Shown piece by piece: positions 1 to 10,802 of a stretch of DNA of 64,000 nucleotides. The notes beneath the pieces are model-generated. The model did no database searches. It was not told the origin of the DNA and worked only from the letters and a program-made list of their open reading frames with translations. Made by a program: the position numbers and the translations under genes. Origin of the DNA: Panaeolus papilionaceus (lineage: Eukaryota > Basidiomycota > Agaricomycetes > Agaricales); NCBI GenBank assembly GCA_015501605.1, contig JADNRZ010000014.1:682001-746000 (forward strand), given 5' to 3'. Position 1 is the stretch's first letter, and each line of letters starts with the position of its first letter.

Positions 1-21
1 TGGTCTTGTCATTTCTTTTAG

Positions 22-1893
22 AACGTCATCTGCATACGAGAGATATCAAGACGGTCGCAAAATGTGGAGCAACATCATCGTCGCTTCGAAAAATCTTGCA
101 CAGATGGCACGTGTAATCTTTTTTTGATTTTTATCTCACATTTCTCATGTAAGTTGTAGATCTGGATCCATGTGCCGGTTGAGAGGAAGGACGTTGAGGG
201 GGAGGAGCCTTGGACTAAGATGGATGTTATCATTGAGAAAAAGAGCATGGTCAACTTAGTACGTCGCTGTCTCTTCTTGGCGTAATGTCCATGCTAACAC
301 AAATTCTATGACTATGTAGGTTCAGGCATATTCGGTCTCAGTGAAGGTATGTTTGCTTGTGATAATGAATGGGCAATTTTATTCTGACGTGACTGCAGCA
401 CCTTCTGCGCGCTGAACCCGGCGTATACTACGAGGATCTCTACCCGCTGCTCTCCTTCCTTCCTCATTATGCCAACGACTCTGAGACCGGACACCGCCAA
501 GATACCGCCGAGCGTCTGCCGCTGTGGTATATTCGAGATGAATACAACAACTTGCACGACCCAGCGGCTCCATCCTCTTTTTTGAGGAATATTCAGCACG
601 AAAGGGACCATACGCTGGTCGAGGAACCGAAATCAATGGACACCGATTCGAAGGGAAAGCCTAATCGATATGTTCCTGCTCGGAGCGATACATTCGACCC
701 CGAAGCAGCTCTACCCAGCGTCGAAAGCGACCAACCGCTCAAACCCGCTCGCAGCCCTCCAGAGTGGACTATTTTCGATTATTTCCCCATTCTTAGACTT
801 TTCAGATGGCTATATCGAGTGGCCTTCGACAGACAAAAGTTGAAAGAGAACAGAAGACGAAAGAGAAAGGCGTATGACCATATCGTCGAGAGTCACGTAC
901 CATTGGAAATTTCGCTTGTTCTATCGAAGTTCGTCCATTCATTCTATCATTACGTCCTTGGACTTCAGCTGACGATATGAATGTACGTACTCAGCTACTC
1001 TGCCTGTAAGTCCTTCGCTTCACGCTCGAAACTTTACGTTCATAATCTCACTCACCTACCCTAGTCTTAATGAAGAATGGGTTTGTACAGGCGCCCATAG
1101 CGACGGCGATCACAAACAGCTTGATACTCCTTCAAGATACGGTTTGCAATCTTGAGCGAATCTGTAATACACCACTGCCGTTCGCGTACCAGGCACATTT
1201 GCGCATGTCCCTCTGGCTCTACTTGTTACTTCTTCCGGTTGGTCTAACTCATAGACCGCTTTTGGATGGTGACTGATGCTGCACTTCTCGATACGTCTAG
1301 TTCCAAATTTATACGTTTTTTGGATACATCACCATCCCAGGGACTGCATTCGCCTCTTTCTTACTCTTGGGTTTCCTTGAAATCGGCCAAGAGATGTAAG
1401 TTCTCATTCCTCCGTAGTGGACAATACTAAGCTGGTTTACCGTGTAGTGAAAATCCATTTAATTACGACTACAACGACCTAGGTACGTTTTATACCCGTG
1501 CCCCTATGCCGTAGCCATGCTCATGTAACCCCAGATCTTGACGGTTTCTGTCTCAGTCTGCAGCGGGATCTGCAGGAGATCACGACTGTACGTCATTAGC
1601 CCCTATTTCACTTCCCTGACGCTTATCAAGCAACGGCATAACAGTTCACAAGTCCTCTGCCTCGCAAGTTCCTTTACAGCAAATAGTACGTTCGATACAT
1701 TTCATTTCATCTGCGGTGTCCTTACGCCATCTATAGCAACCAACCATTTGCACCAGCTGATCGCAGGACCGCCGTCGAGTTGAGAAAATTGGGTGACAAA
1801 TACCAGCAAGGCACCACAGCCGGAATAAACAGTATAAACAGGACCCTGGTTAGCTCCTGGAAGACGGTAGACAGGATGACGAGGGAGCGCTGA
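22..1893 (+). CDS. Bestrophin-like anion channel, 3' part; in-frame TGA
   Basis: Membrane protein of the bestrophin / UPF0187 (RFP-TM chloride channel) family, expected to form pentameric anion channels. The 5' exons lie before the window. Exons read at 22-112, 160-258, 320-346, 399-1005, 1065-1237, 1301-1395, 1448-1482, 1535-1587, 1645-1685 and 1737-1893, and all junction phases agree. Family signatures visible are SSAYERYQDGRKMW, then PLPFAYQAHLRMSLWLYLLLLP, a hydrophobic stretch with TIPGTAFASFLLLGFLE, and the acidic segment IENPFNYDYNDLDLDGFC typical of the family. Oddity: the exon 399-1005 carries TGA at 978-980 in the only frame that joins correctly to the next exon. A weak alternative splice (donor 954, acceptor 1075) would avoid it. 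So the gene may be broken, or may use an unusual intron. Family assignment is firm; whether it is functional is open. Confidence 0.8.
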
Positions 1894-2248
1894 GGTTAAG
1901 GCGGAAAATCTGATGGGTCATACCTTTCACGGACAGCATTACGATATTTCAGGACAGCTATATACGGATCTACACGATTCCTCAAGCATCCATGTCTCTA
2001 CTTTCGTTGTATTGCCTATTTATGAAAGATAATCTCTACCACTACTACGGTGCATCGATGATTTCAGCAGTTTTCTGTCAAGGATTATACCCCTACCCGC
2101 TTTGATGATACGAATTGAACTGGAATCTGTTCGAGGCAAAGGTTTTACCGTGATTTAACGGTTTCTCGTCATCAGCTTTACTTGATTCAACCCTTCATGT
2201 CAGTCTATTTCCCCGATTTCCACCCAAAATGTCGCCATTGGTGTCAAA
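1894..2248. other. Intergenic, no gene seen
   Basis: AT-rich spacer between the channel gene and a truncated reductase copy. No ORF with recognisable similarity and no obvious repeat was found. Confidence 0.5.
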
Positions 2249-2731
2249 ATGCTCGTCAATCACCACCAGCTTAGTCAACCATTTTGCTTCGGAACTTCAT
2301 TTAGTCAGCCCTTCGTTCACACCGACGACATAGCTAATGCGGCATTCGAAGCGTTGGCGACTGACAAGTATTCCCGCCAGGATGTGTTCGTAGCTGGACC
2401 AGAGCTACTCAACCATGATCAGGTCAGCATATCGACACTCATACTCCTTGAATATCAACTGAGGTTTGTGTTCGTGTAGGTTGCAGCCATATTCACCAAG
2501 GTTCTGGGACGAGAGATCGTTCATAAAAGGCTGCCTGATGAAGAATACGAGAACATCTTCAGCTCATTTGGATCGCCTAGTGAATTTATTGCTGAACGAC
2601 TGAAAGCAGAAAAACGCGTTTCCGAAGGCGAGGAGGAGAAGATTTTCAACGACAGCTCTGAAGGGAAGAAGCACAGGGGAAAGGTGACCTTGGAGCAATA
2701 CATTAGAGAAAACGAGAATCTGTGGAAGTGA
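2249..2731 (+). pseudogene. NmrA-like reductase copy 1, 5'-truncated
   Basis: Remnant of the NmrA-like / festuclavine-dehydrogenase-like family that has six other copies in this window. Only the 3' part is present: from FVHTDDIANAAFEAL in the middle of the family's second exon to about 2425 (CAG, then GTCAGC donor), then the third exon from about 2480 to the stop, ending RGKVTLEQYIRENENLWK. The third exon keeps the usual VLGREIVHKRLP block. The whole first exon, with the Gly-rich dinucleotide-binding motif, is missing, and no substitute start codon gives the missing half. It cannot make a normal Rossmann-fold enzyme and is most likely a dead partial duplicate of the neighbouring intact copies. 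Confidence 0.75.
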
Positions 2732-3037
2732 CGAGTTTGATTTCCCCATAAGATACACCTGCTTAGTCGCCTTTAAATATAAATACCCGCAATGACTGTA
2801 CCTGTCGTGGAGGCATCCATTGCTTTTGTCACTCATATTTCGAAGTGACTTCGGATTATTAAGAGTATGAATAAAGGTCAATTCACTCCATTTCAATTGC
2901 ACCTACTAGTAACTATGTTTAGTCATGTCCTTGAAGCCCGATGGTTGACGTCCAGTGATAAAAGGTAGCCCCCATCTAAGGTTGTGTTAAAGCTTTCTTC
3001 GTTCTCTCCAACTGAAAACTTAACCATCTAAATCAGA

Positions 3038-4003
3038 ATGACAACTCTCATCATCGGTGGATCAGGCCTAACAGGACAAGCGCTCGCACAACTTCTGGAC
3101 ACAGCTGGTTATCCAGTCCTCCTGACATCCCGTTCTGGCAAGGTTCCAGGAACGTTCACCGGTATCCCTTTTGACTGGTACGACAACACGACCTTCGAGA
3201 ATCCATTCAAAGCGCGGACTTCCATCACTAGCGTCTTCATCAAAGGTCCTCTTGTTGAGGAATCGCTAGCCGTGGCGCAGCCTTTCATTGACCTCGCCAT
3301 ATCTAAGGGCGTGAAGAAGTTTGTCCTGCTCAGCGGTGTATCGTTCGATCCGGGGATGCCGTTCCATGGACAGCTCCACCAGTACTTGATTGATAGTGGA
3401 GTAAATTATACTGTACTTCGTGCCAGCTTCTTTATGGGTGCGTGTCAGCTTTTTCATAGCCACCTGCTTGCGAAGGGCCGTGCTGATTAAATCTATGCAG
3501 AGAACTTCGATAGATTTACTGGAAAGTTTATCAAAGACGATAACGCAATTTTTTCGGTTGCCGAAGATGGCAAGATACCCTTTGTCCATACTAGCGATAT
3601 CGCAAGGGCGGCATTCGAAGCGCTCACAACAGATAAATATGCCCACCAGGACCCATACCTCATCGGGCCGGAATTACTAACACAAGACGAGGTAAACCGA
3701 AAATTATGACGGTCGAGGCGAGAGCTGATTCTCAAGCCAATACTCATGTTGCAGGTTGCCGAAATTTTTACAAACGCCCTAGGGAGAAGAATTGAGCACA
3801 AGAGAGTCACCATCGAAGAACACGCAAGGATATTCACGTCCCTTGGTTGGCCACCAGCCCACGTCGCCAGACGAGGGGCGATCGAAATGACGGTTGCAAG
3901 TGGAGAAGTCGAGAAGGTTTTCCACGTTGCCTCTGAGAAGAAGTTCGTAGGAAGGGTAACTTTAAAGTGCTACATTCGAGAGAATACGGTAGTCTGGCAG
4001 TAA
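3038..4003 (+). CDS. NmrA-like NAD(P)-binding reductase, copy 2
   Basis: Intact three-exon gene (3038-3437, 3501-3691, 3755-4003; 279 aa). It opens with MTTLIIGGSGLTGQ, a Rossmann dinucleotide-binding motif right at the N-terminus, followed by the TSRSGK segment seen in NmrA-like proteins. The fold and length match the family of festuclavine synthase (FgaFS) and agroclavine dehydrogenase (EasG), which use NAD(P)H to reduce an iminium intermediate. Similar proteins without known substrate are common in basidiomycetes, so only the cofactor-binding reductase role is inferred. Introns sit at the same codons and phases (1, then 0) as in copies 3, 5 and 7, showing descent by gene duplication. Copy 3 follows after about 220 bp in the same direction. 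Confidence 0.85.
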
Positions 4004-4224
4004 TCAAACCCCGAGTAGAGTTGTACTATACGTGGTGTTTGACCTTATCTGCAGGGAAATGATACAGTGTCGTACGAGGGGTGGGAATTTAGATCATCCG
4101 GATTGAAGGCCCAAGACGGCCCCTCATCTCCAGATATGGCTACGAGAGGGCGATGACGGAGCTACCCCGAGAAGGATAGTTTAAAATCGATACCAAAATA
4201 TATCAACGCATCGTTCCTCACACC

Positions 4225-5196
4225 ATGACCATCCTCATCACTGGCGGTACAGGCACCACTGGTCTCACGCTGGCCAAGCTCGCACATAGTGAAGGGCATC
4301 AAGTCCTCATCACCTCGCGAGCGGGTAAAGCTCCTGAGCCTTTCAGAGCGGTACAATTCGATTGGACCAACTCTTCAACTTTCGAGAATCCCTTCGCTGC
4401 TGCTGCCGCTGCAGGACAAGCCATCAGTAGTGTTTACCTCGTAGCGCCCCCAATCTACGAACAACTCGATGTTGTCGGACCATTTATTGACTTTGCCATC
4501 GGGAAGGGTATCAAGAGATTTGTTCTTCTGAGCGCCAGTGGTCTCAAAAGGGGTGGTCCTATGATGGGTCAGATTCATGAGTACTTGGTTCAGAAAGGTG
4601 TAGAGTACACCGTTCTTAGGCCAACGTGGTTTGCTCGTGAGTGTTCGTTAACATATTCATCTGGGACTGTGAACCCATAATTTTCCTAGAAAACTTCAAT
4701 AACTTCTTTGGGCATCTCATCCGGACTGAAAACGCGTTCATCTCCGTCGCTGGTGATGGCAAGATCCCCTTCGTCTCTGTCGATGACATTGCCCAGGCTG
4801 CCCTGGATGGCTTAACCTCAACTAAGCCTGCCAACAAAGAGTACTACGTCGTTGGACCCGAGTTGCTCACCTACGACGAGGTTTGATATATATCTTCGGT
4901 TCTGCGACATCTCTTGACATATACATACTCTGGTTTGACAGGCTGCCAAATTGCTCTCCGAGATAATCGGACGGGAGATCGTGTACAGGAGGATTTCTGT
5001 CGAGCAATATCAAGAAATTCTCCACGGTGTATTTGGACTTGCCAAAGGATACGCTGCTTTGTTGGCCAATAATGAAGCTGCGATTGCCAATGATACCGAG
5101 GTCGACGCATTCCACGCTCCAGATGATAAAAAGATTGTGGGCAGTACGACTTTGGAGCAGTATTTCAAGAACAACGCAGCTGTTTGGGCACTTTAG
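4225..5196 (+). CDS. NmrA-like NAD(P)-binding reductase, copy 3
   Basis: Intact three-exon gene (4225-4636, 4690-4880, 4942-5196; 285 aa). It starts MTILITGGTGTTG (cofactor-binding loop) and contains the family blocks FDWTNSSTFENPF, KRFVLLSASG, YTVLRPTWF, GDGKIPFVSVDDIAQ and IIGREIVYRR. It is slightly longer than the other copies because of an Ala-rich insertion (AAAAAGQ) after FENPF. It differs enough from copy 2 to be an older duplicate rather than a recent one. The family is related to ergot-alkaloid festuclavine/agroclavine dehydrogenases, but no ergot-pathway partner gene is nearby, so the substrate is unknown. Confidence 0.85.
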
Positions 5197-5363
5197 CATC
5201 GATCGCCAAGGGACTGGGAGTATGTCATCTTGGATGTTGATAGGCCCAGTTGGCTTGGGCGCACAATATACAGATAGAATCATGTTACAAGAAATCTTAT
5301 CTATAAGGACAATAATATATAATGAGGGGGTCAATACCAGTACATGTATGACCGAAAGATCAC

Positions 5364-6328
5364 CTATAGCTTTCTGCGTTTATTGCTCTTCAATGACTCA
5401 ATGGTCTCTTCTTTTCGGTCCTCAACGCGTCTCAGGAATTCAACCTTCTCCAGGTATCCACCACCCCGACGATTTGCTTCTAATTCGTCCTGCAACGAAG
5501 ATCCAGACCTAGCTTGGTCTTGAACATGGGCTTGCCAGTCAAGGGCAGATTTGTCCAAAGTGGTGAGCTTTTTGGGCTTTGTTGAGCCAGGAATGTCCGC
5601 TAAGGTGGTCTTTGGTTTCCGAGGCCCAGGCCGTCCCTTGGGTTGGAGCTGGCTTGGTGCTGGAGTGGAGACGAGGGTCGAAGATGAAGCCCATAACTCT
5701 TCCACGGGACTTTGGCTTGCATCGCCTTCAGGCTGTGTGCTGGTATCGATTGACGGCGACTGTGAAGAAGATTCCTTCGTTGAAGCTTCCGGTATTGCGG
5801 TATTGTCAATCCAGTGCGGCCATCGCTGTGCATCTTCAGAATCCTCTGGCACTTCAACGACTTCTCTAAAAGCAATATGAAGATAAATTCGATAGCCAAT
5901 GGGAACAGACGCACTCAGTGTTCTCTCCAGCAAAGCGGTATCTTCTGATAATTTTGATCATGCGAGGTCTTGACCGCGACCTTTGCCGTTTATTTTCATT
6001 GGCTAAAGATTGCTGAAAGTCCGCCCACAAGGCCTCTCGATGCCTGCGACATGAATGAACAAACAGGCAGGCAAAAGTTGAAATATCGACATACCTCCTG
6101 CTTTCAACGGGATTTTTAGCTGCTTCATCTGTAGACCTCGCTGCTAATTTATCTGCCTCCGTGTCCGAAGATTCATATCCTGATGAATCTAACAAAACGA
6201 GACTTCGACAGTCAATCTTTAGCCAATCAACCTTGCCGCTCTAAGAACGTACCCGCGTCGTCGTTCGGAATATAGTCGTCGTCATCTGAGTCTGAATCAT
6301 GAGGATTATGACCAGATCCCATAGGCAT
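5364..6328 (-). CDS. SWC5: SWR1 complex subunit Swc5 (BCNT/CFDP1 family)
   Basis: Four exons (6328-6253, 6188-6095, 6043-5915, 5865-5364) give 266 aa. The N-terminus is very acidic (DSDSDDDDYIPNDD, then SSDTEAD), as in Swc5, where acidic tracts contact histone H2A-H2B. The C-terminal 80 residues are the BCNT domain: LDWQAHVQDQ, then ELEANRRGGGYLEKVEFLRR, ending in a basic KSNKRRKL tail. In yeast, Swc5 activates the SWR1 remodeller, which exchanges H2A for H2A.Z in nucleosomes. The middle is Pro/Ser-rich and likely disordered. The first of two nearby ATGs was chosen; the second is two codons later. The gene is single-copy here and ordinary for a fungus. Confidence 0.88.
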
Positions 6329-6477
6329 GTTTGATTATCGTTATAGTATGTGCTGAGGATGTAAAACAGCAGGTTCGTGGTCAAGGTCTGGATTCATGAA
6401 TTTTCTTGGCACCTGTCAATTACGCGTTTGGTCACAGTCACACAAGTCACGTGAACTAATTAAAGGCGCGTGTCGTA

Positions 6478-6501
6478 TGGTGCTAACCGCTTAGTCACCA
6501 C
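6478..6501 (+). repeat. Left terminal inverted repeat
   Basis: Starts TGGTGCTAACCGC and ends GTCACCAC. It pairs with 7535-7558 apart from one T/A difference at position 16. Confidence 0.9.
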
Positions 6502-6705
6502 ACATTTTTGACAGCGGCCAATGTGGGCGCAGCCCGAAATTATTTTTTGGGTCGTCTACAAAGGACCCTGAACCCTGCATCAGCATGTCAGATAAGATCA
6601 ACGAGACCAGTGCCGCTGCCATGTGTTGGACTCATGTTCGCAATTTCAAATGTAGTTTACAAATGAGTAAATAAAATATTGATATTCATACACTTTACAT
6701 CCATC

Positions 6706-7305
6706 ATGCCACCTCAAAAACCAAAACATTTACGTGAAGCTGCTGCCAGGGCTACATTGGCAGCAGCAGCAGCACGGAATGCCAAATACAACAACCCTCA
6801 ACAGCCCCGTTTTCCTGAGGTTTCAGCCCCAACTCGTGGATTCACCTCTCTTCCATCCATGGGCAAGTGCAAGGGTGCCTGCACTCCCGAATCAGTGAAC
6901 TGTTGCTGCCGCCGAATACTTGAGGAGCAGCCAGATTTCAAGGAGCAAAAGTCACTTGTCCAGGAAGTTATTGAAGCTGCAGGGCACCTCTGTATCTTCC
7001 TGCCAAAATTCCATTGTGAACTCAATTTTATCGAGTTCTTCTGGGGGGCAGTAAAGAGGTATCTCCGTGAACACTGTGACTATACCTTCGACACTCTCAA
7101 AGCCAATATGCCCATAGCATTGGCCTCTGTAAAATTAGAGACCATTCGGAAGTGGGAGCATCGAATGGTCAGGTATATGAATGCTTACCGAAACAAGCTC
7201 AGCACCCAGGAGGCCCAAGAGCATGTCAAGAAATTCAGTTCAACTCAATTTGCTTCTCACCGCCGTGCACCTGGAGAGCGCACTGCGAGTGCACTTGATG
7301 CTTGA
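6706..7305 (+). pseudogene. Truncated DDE transposase (C-terminal part)
   Basis: An open frame of about 200 codons starting MPPQKPKHLREAAARA. After a short Ala-rich N-terminus it jumps directly to the C-terminal region of Tc1-like transposases of agaric genomes: CCCRRILEEQPDF, KFHCELNFIEFFW and SHRRAPGE. The NFIEFFW block holds the final acidic residue of the DD-E/D triad (compare NPIENLW in Tc1). The two upstream catalytic Asp regions are absent, so catalysis is not expected. The frame stays open through the deletion joint, so a short protein could still be made, perhaps by chance. It lies wholly inside the inverted repeats of the element. Confidence 0.75.
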
Positions 7306-7430
7306 TGTAAAGATTAGATTAGATATTCCATATATGGTTAATTAAATTTCCTTATACGGACGTAGGATTGATCTGGCCAAAATCGGAAAAAATAAAAATA
7401 ATAACTCGCTCAGTTTTGAAGCAATCAACT

Positions 7431-7485
7431 ATCGCTCCAGCCAGAATGTTCCTTTCATTGAAAGAAGCATTTTGCCTGGAGCGAT
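7431..7485. repeat. Long imperfect hairpin inside the transposon
   Basis: Two 26-base arms (7431-7456 and 7460-7485), separated by 3 bases, are complementary at 22 of 26 positions. The outer 10 bases (ATCGCTCCAG) are perfect. It lies between the transposase remnant and the right terminal repeat. Confidence 0.75.
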
Positions 7486-7534
7486 AACTTATCCGGTAAA
7501 AACTCCTTTCTCCTATAGCCTTTGTTCATTTTAT

Positions 7535-7558
7535 GTGGTGACTTAGCGGTTAGCACCA
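7535..7558 (-). repeat. Right terminal inverted repeat
   Basis: Reverse complement of 6478-6501 with one mismatch. The flanking TA at 7559-7560 matches the one on the left side. Confidence 0.9.
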
Positions 7559-7863
7559 TATGTGCCTTGTTTTGAACGTTCTGTTGTAAAATATTCAATG
7601 AGAGATTAATGACAAAAGATATTGAACTTTTCTCCAGTAAAATTTTCTGTATGTAGCGCTGTGACTGAGCTTTAATAGTGGAACGAATGTCAAGATGTAT
7701 TATCATTTCCAATAGCCGCAATTACACTAAATTCCGCGTCCAGTCAGGCCCAGATTCCGTTAGATTCTGTCAACTCTTCAATACTATTGACCTAGTTTTA
7801 CACTCCTTTTGTTTGTAAAAAGAAAATGAGCATAGAGTGGGCAACATATCTAGATTATGTGGC

Positions 7864-8400
7864 CTACGTTTCGGCTGCATGATCAGGCTGGTCTGCAATA
7901 GAATGCATCTCCATATCCTCGTACCATTCTCTTAGGCTCGCCGATTCAAAGTTGTCGACATGTCGTGCTTTCAGATGCAGACGACCTCGCATGAAGTAAC
8001 TGGTATCCAGCAGGTGCATCACTTGTTACCCGAACTTCCTGAAAGGTTGTATCTTCAAGCGAGCGCAGATACAAAAAGCTGACTCTATAAAGGTGGCGAT
8101 CAACTTTTGGCCAAACGTTTGAGGAGCGTGAATCACGTACCGTGGCTCGTCGTGGTTGTGGAAGGTGGATCTGTATAGTTTCCGAAAGAAATTCTCGATC
8201 TGACGATGCTTTCCCGTTAGATACCAAGAAATTTGGGCTGCCATTGGTGTCGCCCCGCGTTCACTAAATCGAGTGATATACGAAGAGTTGATTTGCGGTT
8301 TTCGGGGTGTGCAAGGGTCAAAATTGTTGAAAAGGTGCGTTTGGTCACCGTGGGCGGGCATGACGCACATCGCAATTGATAATACCCAGAAAAGCTTCAT
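7864..8400 (-). CDS. Small secreted protein, function unknown
   Basis: Proposed two-exon gene (8400-8141 and 7999-7864). The first exon begins MKLFWVLSIAMCVMPAHG, a convincing signal peptide, followed by about 70 residues of mature protein. Joining the donor GTACGTG at 8140 to the acceptor at 8000 puts a charged C-terminus in frame: YFMRGRLHLKARHVDNFE, then a Glu/Met-rich tail ending at TAG. The total is about 130 aa. An upstream in-frame ATG (8421) would add seven residues. The intron of 141 nt is longer than its neighbours' and contains other possible splice sites, so the middle of the model may be wrong. I do not recognise the family; size and signal peptide suggest a secreted protein. Confidence 0.5.
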
Positions 8401-8421
8401 TTCAAGCGAAGTATAGGCCAA

Positions 8422-8961
8422 GTCGTAGCCTCAAGAAAGGAGATACTGTGCAAGAGACAGGTTGCAGAGATGAATGCACATGAGACATGGAAAATAAATC
8501 ACCGCACCTGCCCGAATACGAAGCGCTGAAACAAATGACGCGAAGGATTTTGACTGACTTCAGACTGGCACCGATTTATTCAGAAGAATGTCAGCAGAGT
8601 GGTCAGCCATCGTCTAGAGCATCGTGAGCCCAGCCCTGTGAAAGAATTTTTGTTAAACACTGGAAACGCATTTTGACAATGGCTGACGCACTAAGAGGAC
8701 GCGTTTGGCCTTCATGTCTTTAGGCTCGAATCATTGATGCGGATTCGAACGACGCTGAGTTACGCCAGCGCCTCAGCGTTATCGGTTGCCAGCAGTAAAT
8801 GGCCTAATCACTTTCACAGGCCCAAAGCCCAGTGCCACGCACTGCCACCATGCTTCTCTTTTTCAGGCTTGAACAACTTGTTGGTGTTCTACCAACTCGA
8901 TCCACTTCTGGGTATATTGTGCATCGAAACGTTGTTCATCCCCCATCACTATTAACCCCAC
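8422..8961. other. Intergenic region, nothing recognised
   Basis: Divergent promoter region between the secreted-protein gene on the minus strand and the first F-box gene on the plus strand. No conserved coding sequence or repeat was seen. Confidence 0.4.
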
Positions 8962-10500
8962 ATGGAAGATGATCAGCAACGGCCTGTATTTCCTCCAGAG
9001 TTATTTGAAGCCGTCATCGATAGCCTCGCCGAACGACCTTCAGCAGTAACGCTGACAAACGAGCAGTCAACAGACCTCAATGCTTGCTCCCTTGTCTGCA
9101 GGATGTTTTTGAGCCTCACAAGAGCTCACCTATTCCGATTGGTTATGTTCAGCCTGCAAGAGGACGAGCTGAATCGTCTGATCAAACTCCTGGAAGGCGT
9201 ACCTAATGTCGGGAACCATATCCAGGAACTTAGTATCAAGCGAAATATGTATACTTGGTTATCCATCCCCAATAAAGATTTGGAGCGGGCAACTGACCTC
9301 CTACTTGGTCTCCCTGCTGTCAATTCCGTAGCTGTTTGCGGTTATTCACAGTATGGTAATATCAACAACGCCGGCACAGACTCTGTCAGTTCTTTCTGCA
9401 ATCTCCTCATCGATACCTATGCAAAACGGGGAACACTTCGGACATTGACCGTAAAAAAGGTGGTCGACCTCCCGTTTACGATCTTGTTTTCTTCCAATTC
9501 CATGACTGTGTTGTCGTTGGATCGGTGCCATCTGCCTCCTTTTACCGAACCCATCACAACAATCAAAAGCCTAACACTAAGGAAAATTCCTTTCGATGTA
9601 TCCATACTATCCTATTTCCCAAACCTCGAGGAGCTTCGCATCATTCGGGCAGATATCAAGGAGCCATCGAAGTCAGCGAACCCCGCCTTGAAACCCCCCT
9701 TCCAAATCAGGTCCCTCACCTTGGACCAGTGTTCTGATCACGGAGGCTCAGACGCTGAGACTGTTTCGATTTCCACATTGCTTGATTACTTTTTCAGTGC
9801 GGCAGAGAAGAACGACCTCAAGCCGTTCCGACACCTGGCGTCGTTCGGAGTCGTGCATCGTAGTCATTCAGCTCTTTCTGTGATTGCACCACTCCTAAAG
9901 GAAACCGCTGGGACCCTTCAGTCTTTCTCATTCGCGGGTAAGTTGCGACGAGATATATCCTAACCTTCTACCTGTCTAACCTATTCGAACATATTTTGCG
10001 TTCGAATCACACTACTAGTGTCTCCACCTCCAGTTATACCGACTGTCGAAATTATTAAGCACTTGCTCGATTCCCAGCACGCTATATCACTGCGTTGTGG
10101 ATCATTGAAAGACGTGAAGTTAGTGAACACCATCAACGCTTCGCTCCTGACCATTCTACCTATCGTTACGTCTTTTTATCCTACAGCCCCCCTACAGCAG
10201 GCTCTTAAACATCCACATTTCCATTCCACCCCTACTGGTGGCAAGAACGACACCTTGGAGTCATGGAGTAAATTTATCTCCTCAATCTCTGACAATGTTC
10301 TGGGGTTCACAGGGATAAAGGAGGTAGAGCTGTATGCTCTGATAGATGGGAATGAAGGTCAAGTTATTCATACAGACAACGAGATTCCAGACTCGATCGT
10401 AAATAAAGTAGTTATGGGCAAGGGCATTTTCCTGGGTACATCATTTGTTGGTTATGACCCTACGCAATGGTCTAAAGCAACAGTTGCATTTTGCCTTTAG
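8962..10500 (+). CDS. F-box-like protein, tandem copy A
   Basis: Two exons (8962-9937 and 10019-10500; 485 aa). The N-terminus VFPPELFEAVIDSL followed by LNACSLVCRMFLSLTRAHLF is the F-box-like motif found in hundreds of agaric genes, where it would bind Skp1 in an SCF ubiquitin ligase. The rest has the irregular leucine pattern of degenerate LRR-like substrate-recognition regions (SLDRCHLPPF, SLTLRKIPFDVSIL, FPNLEELRII). The start follows directly from the F-box position. The next gene downstream is a diverged paralog with the same order of motifs, so this is a tandem duplication. The target protein is unknown. Confidence 0.7.
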
Positions 10501-10802
10501 ATTGATGTAGCGAGTCAAGTAGTGCTCAATATAGTATTCGTCTGCAATTCGTTCAAGTCTTGCGAGGAACGTGAGCATACCACATCTTGGAGTTTGTGAT
10601 GCTGGTGACAAGCCTTGACAAGAGCTGGTGATGTTACTGTTCAACTGTTGTGTTTGACGCTGCCGAATAATGGACTAGTGACTAGTAGAAATCAATTTTC
10701 TATCAGCCACCATCTCATTTGAGGTTGGGAGCGCGCCTTTCGCTCAATCTAGCTCACAGGCCCCTTCACTCCGAGCATTCTTGCTTCAAAAGGTGGCAAA
10801 CC

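Larger units (their letters stand above)
6478..7558. mobile_element. Tc1/mariner-like DNA transposon, internally deleted
   Basis: A 1081-bp element bounded by 24-bp terminal inverted repeats (6478-6501 and 7535-7558) that match at 23 of 24 positions. It is flanked on both sides by TA (6476-6477 and 7559-7560), the target duplication expected of the Tc1/mariner superfamily. Inside is a single ORF that keeps only the transposase C-terminus. The element is therefore probably non-autonomous and would need a complete relative to move. Near-identical ends suggest that insertion is not ancient. Confidence 0.85.
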
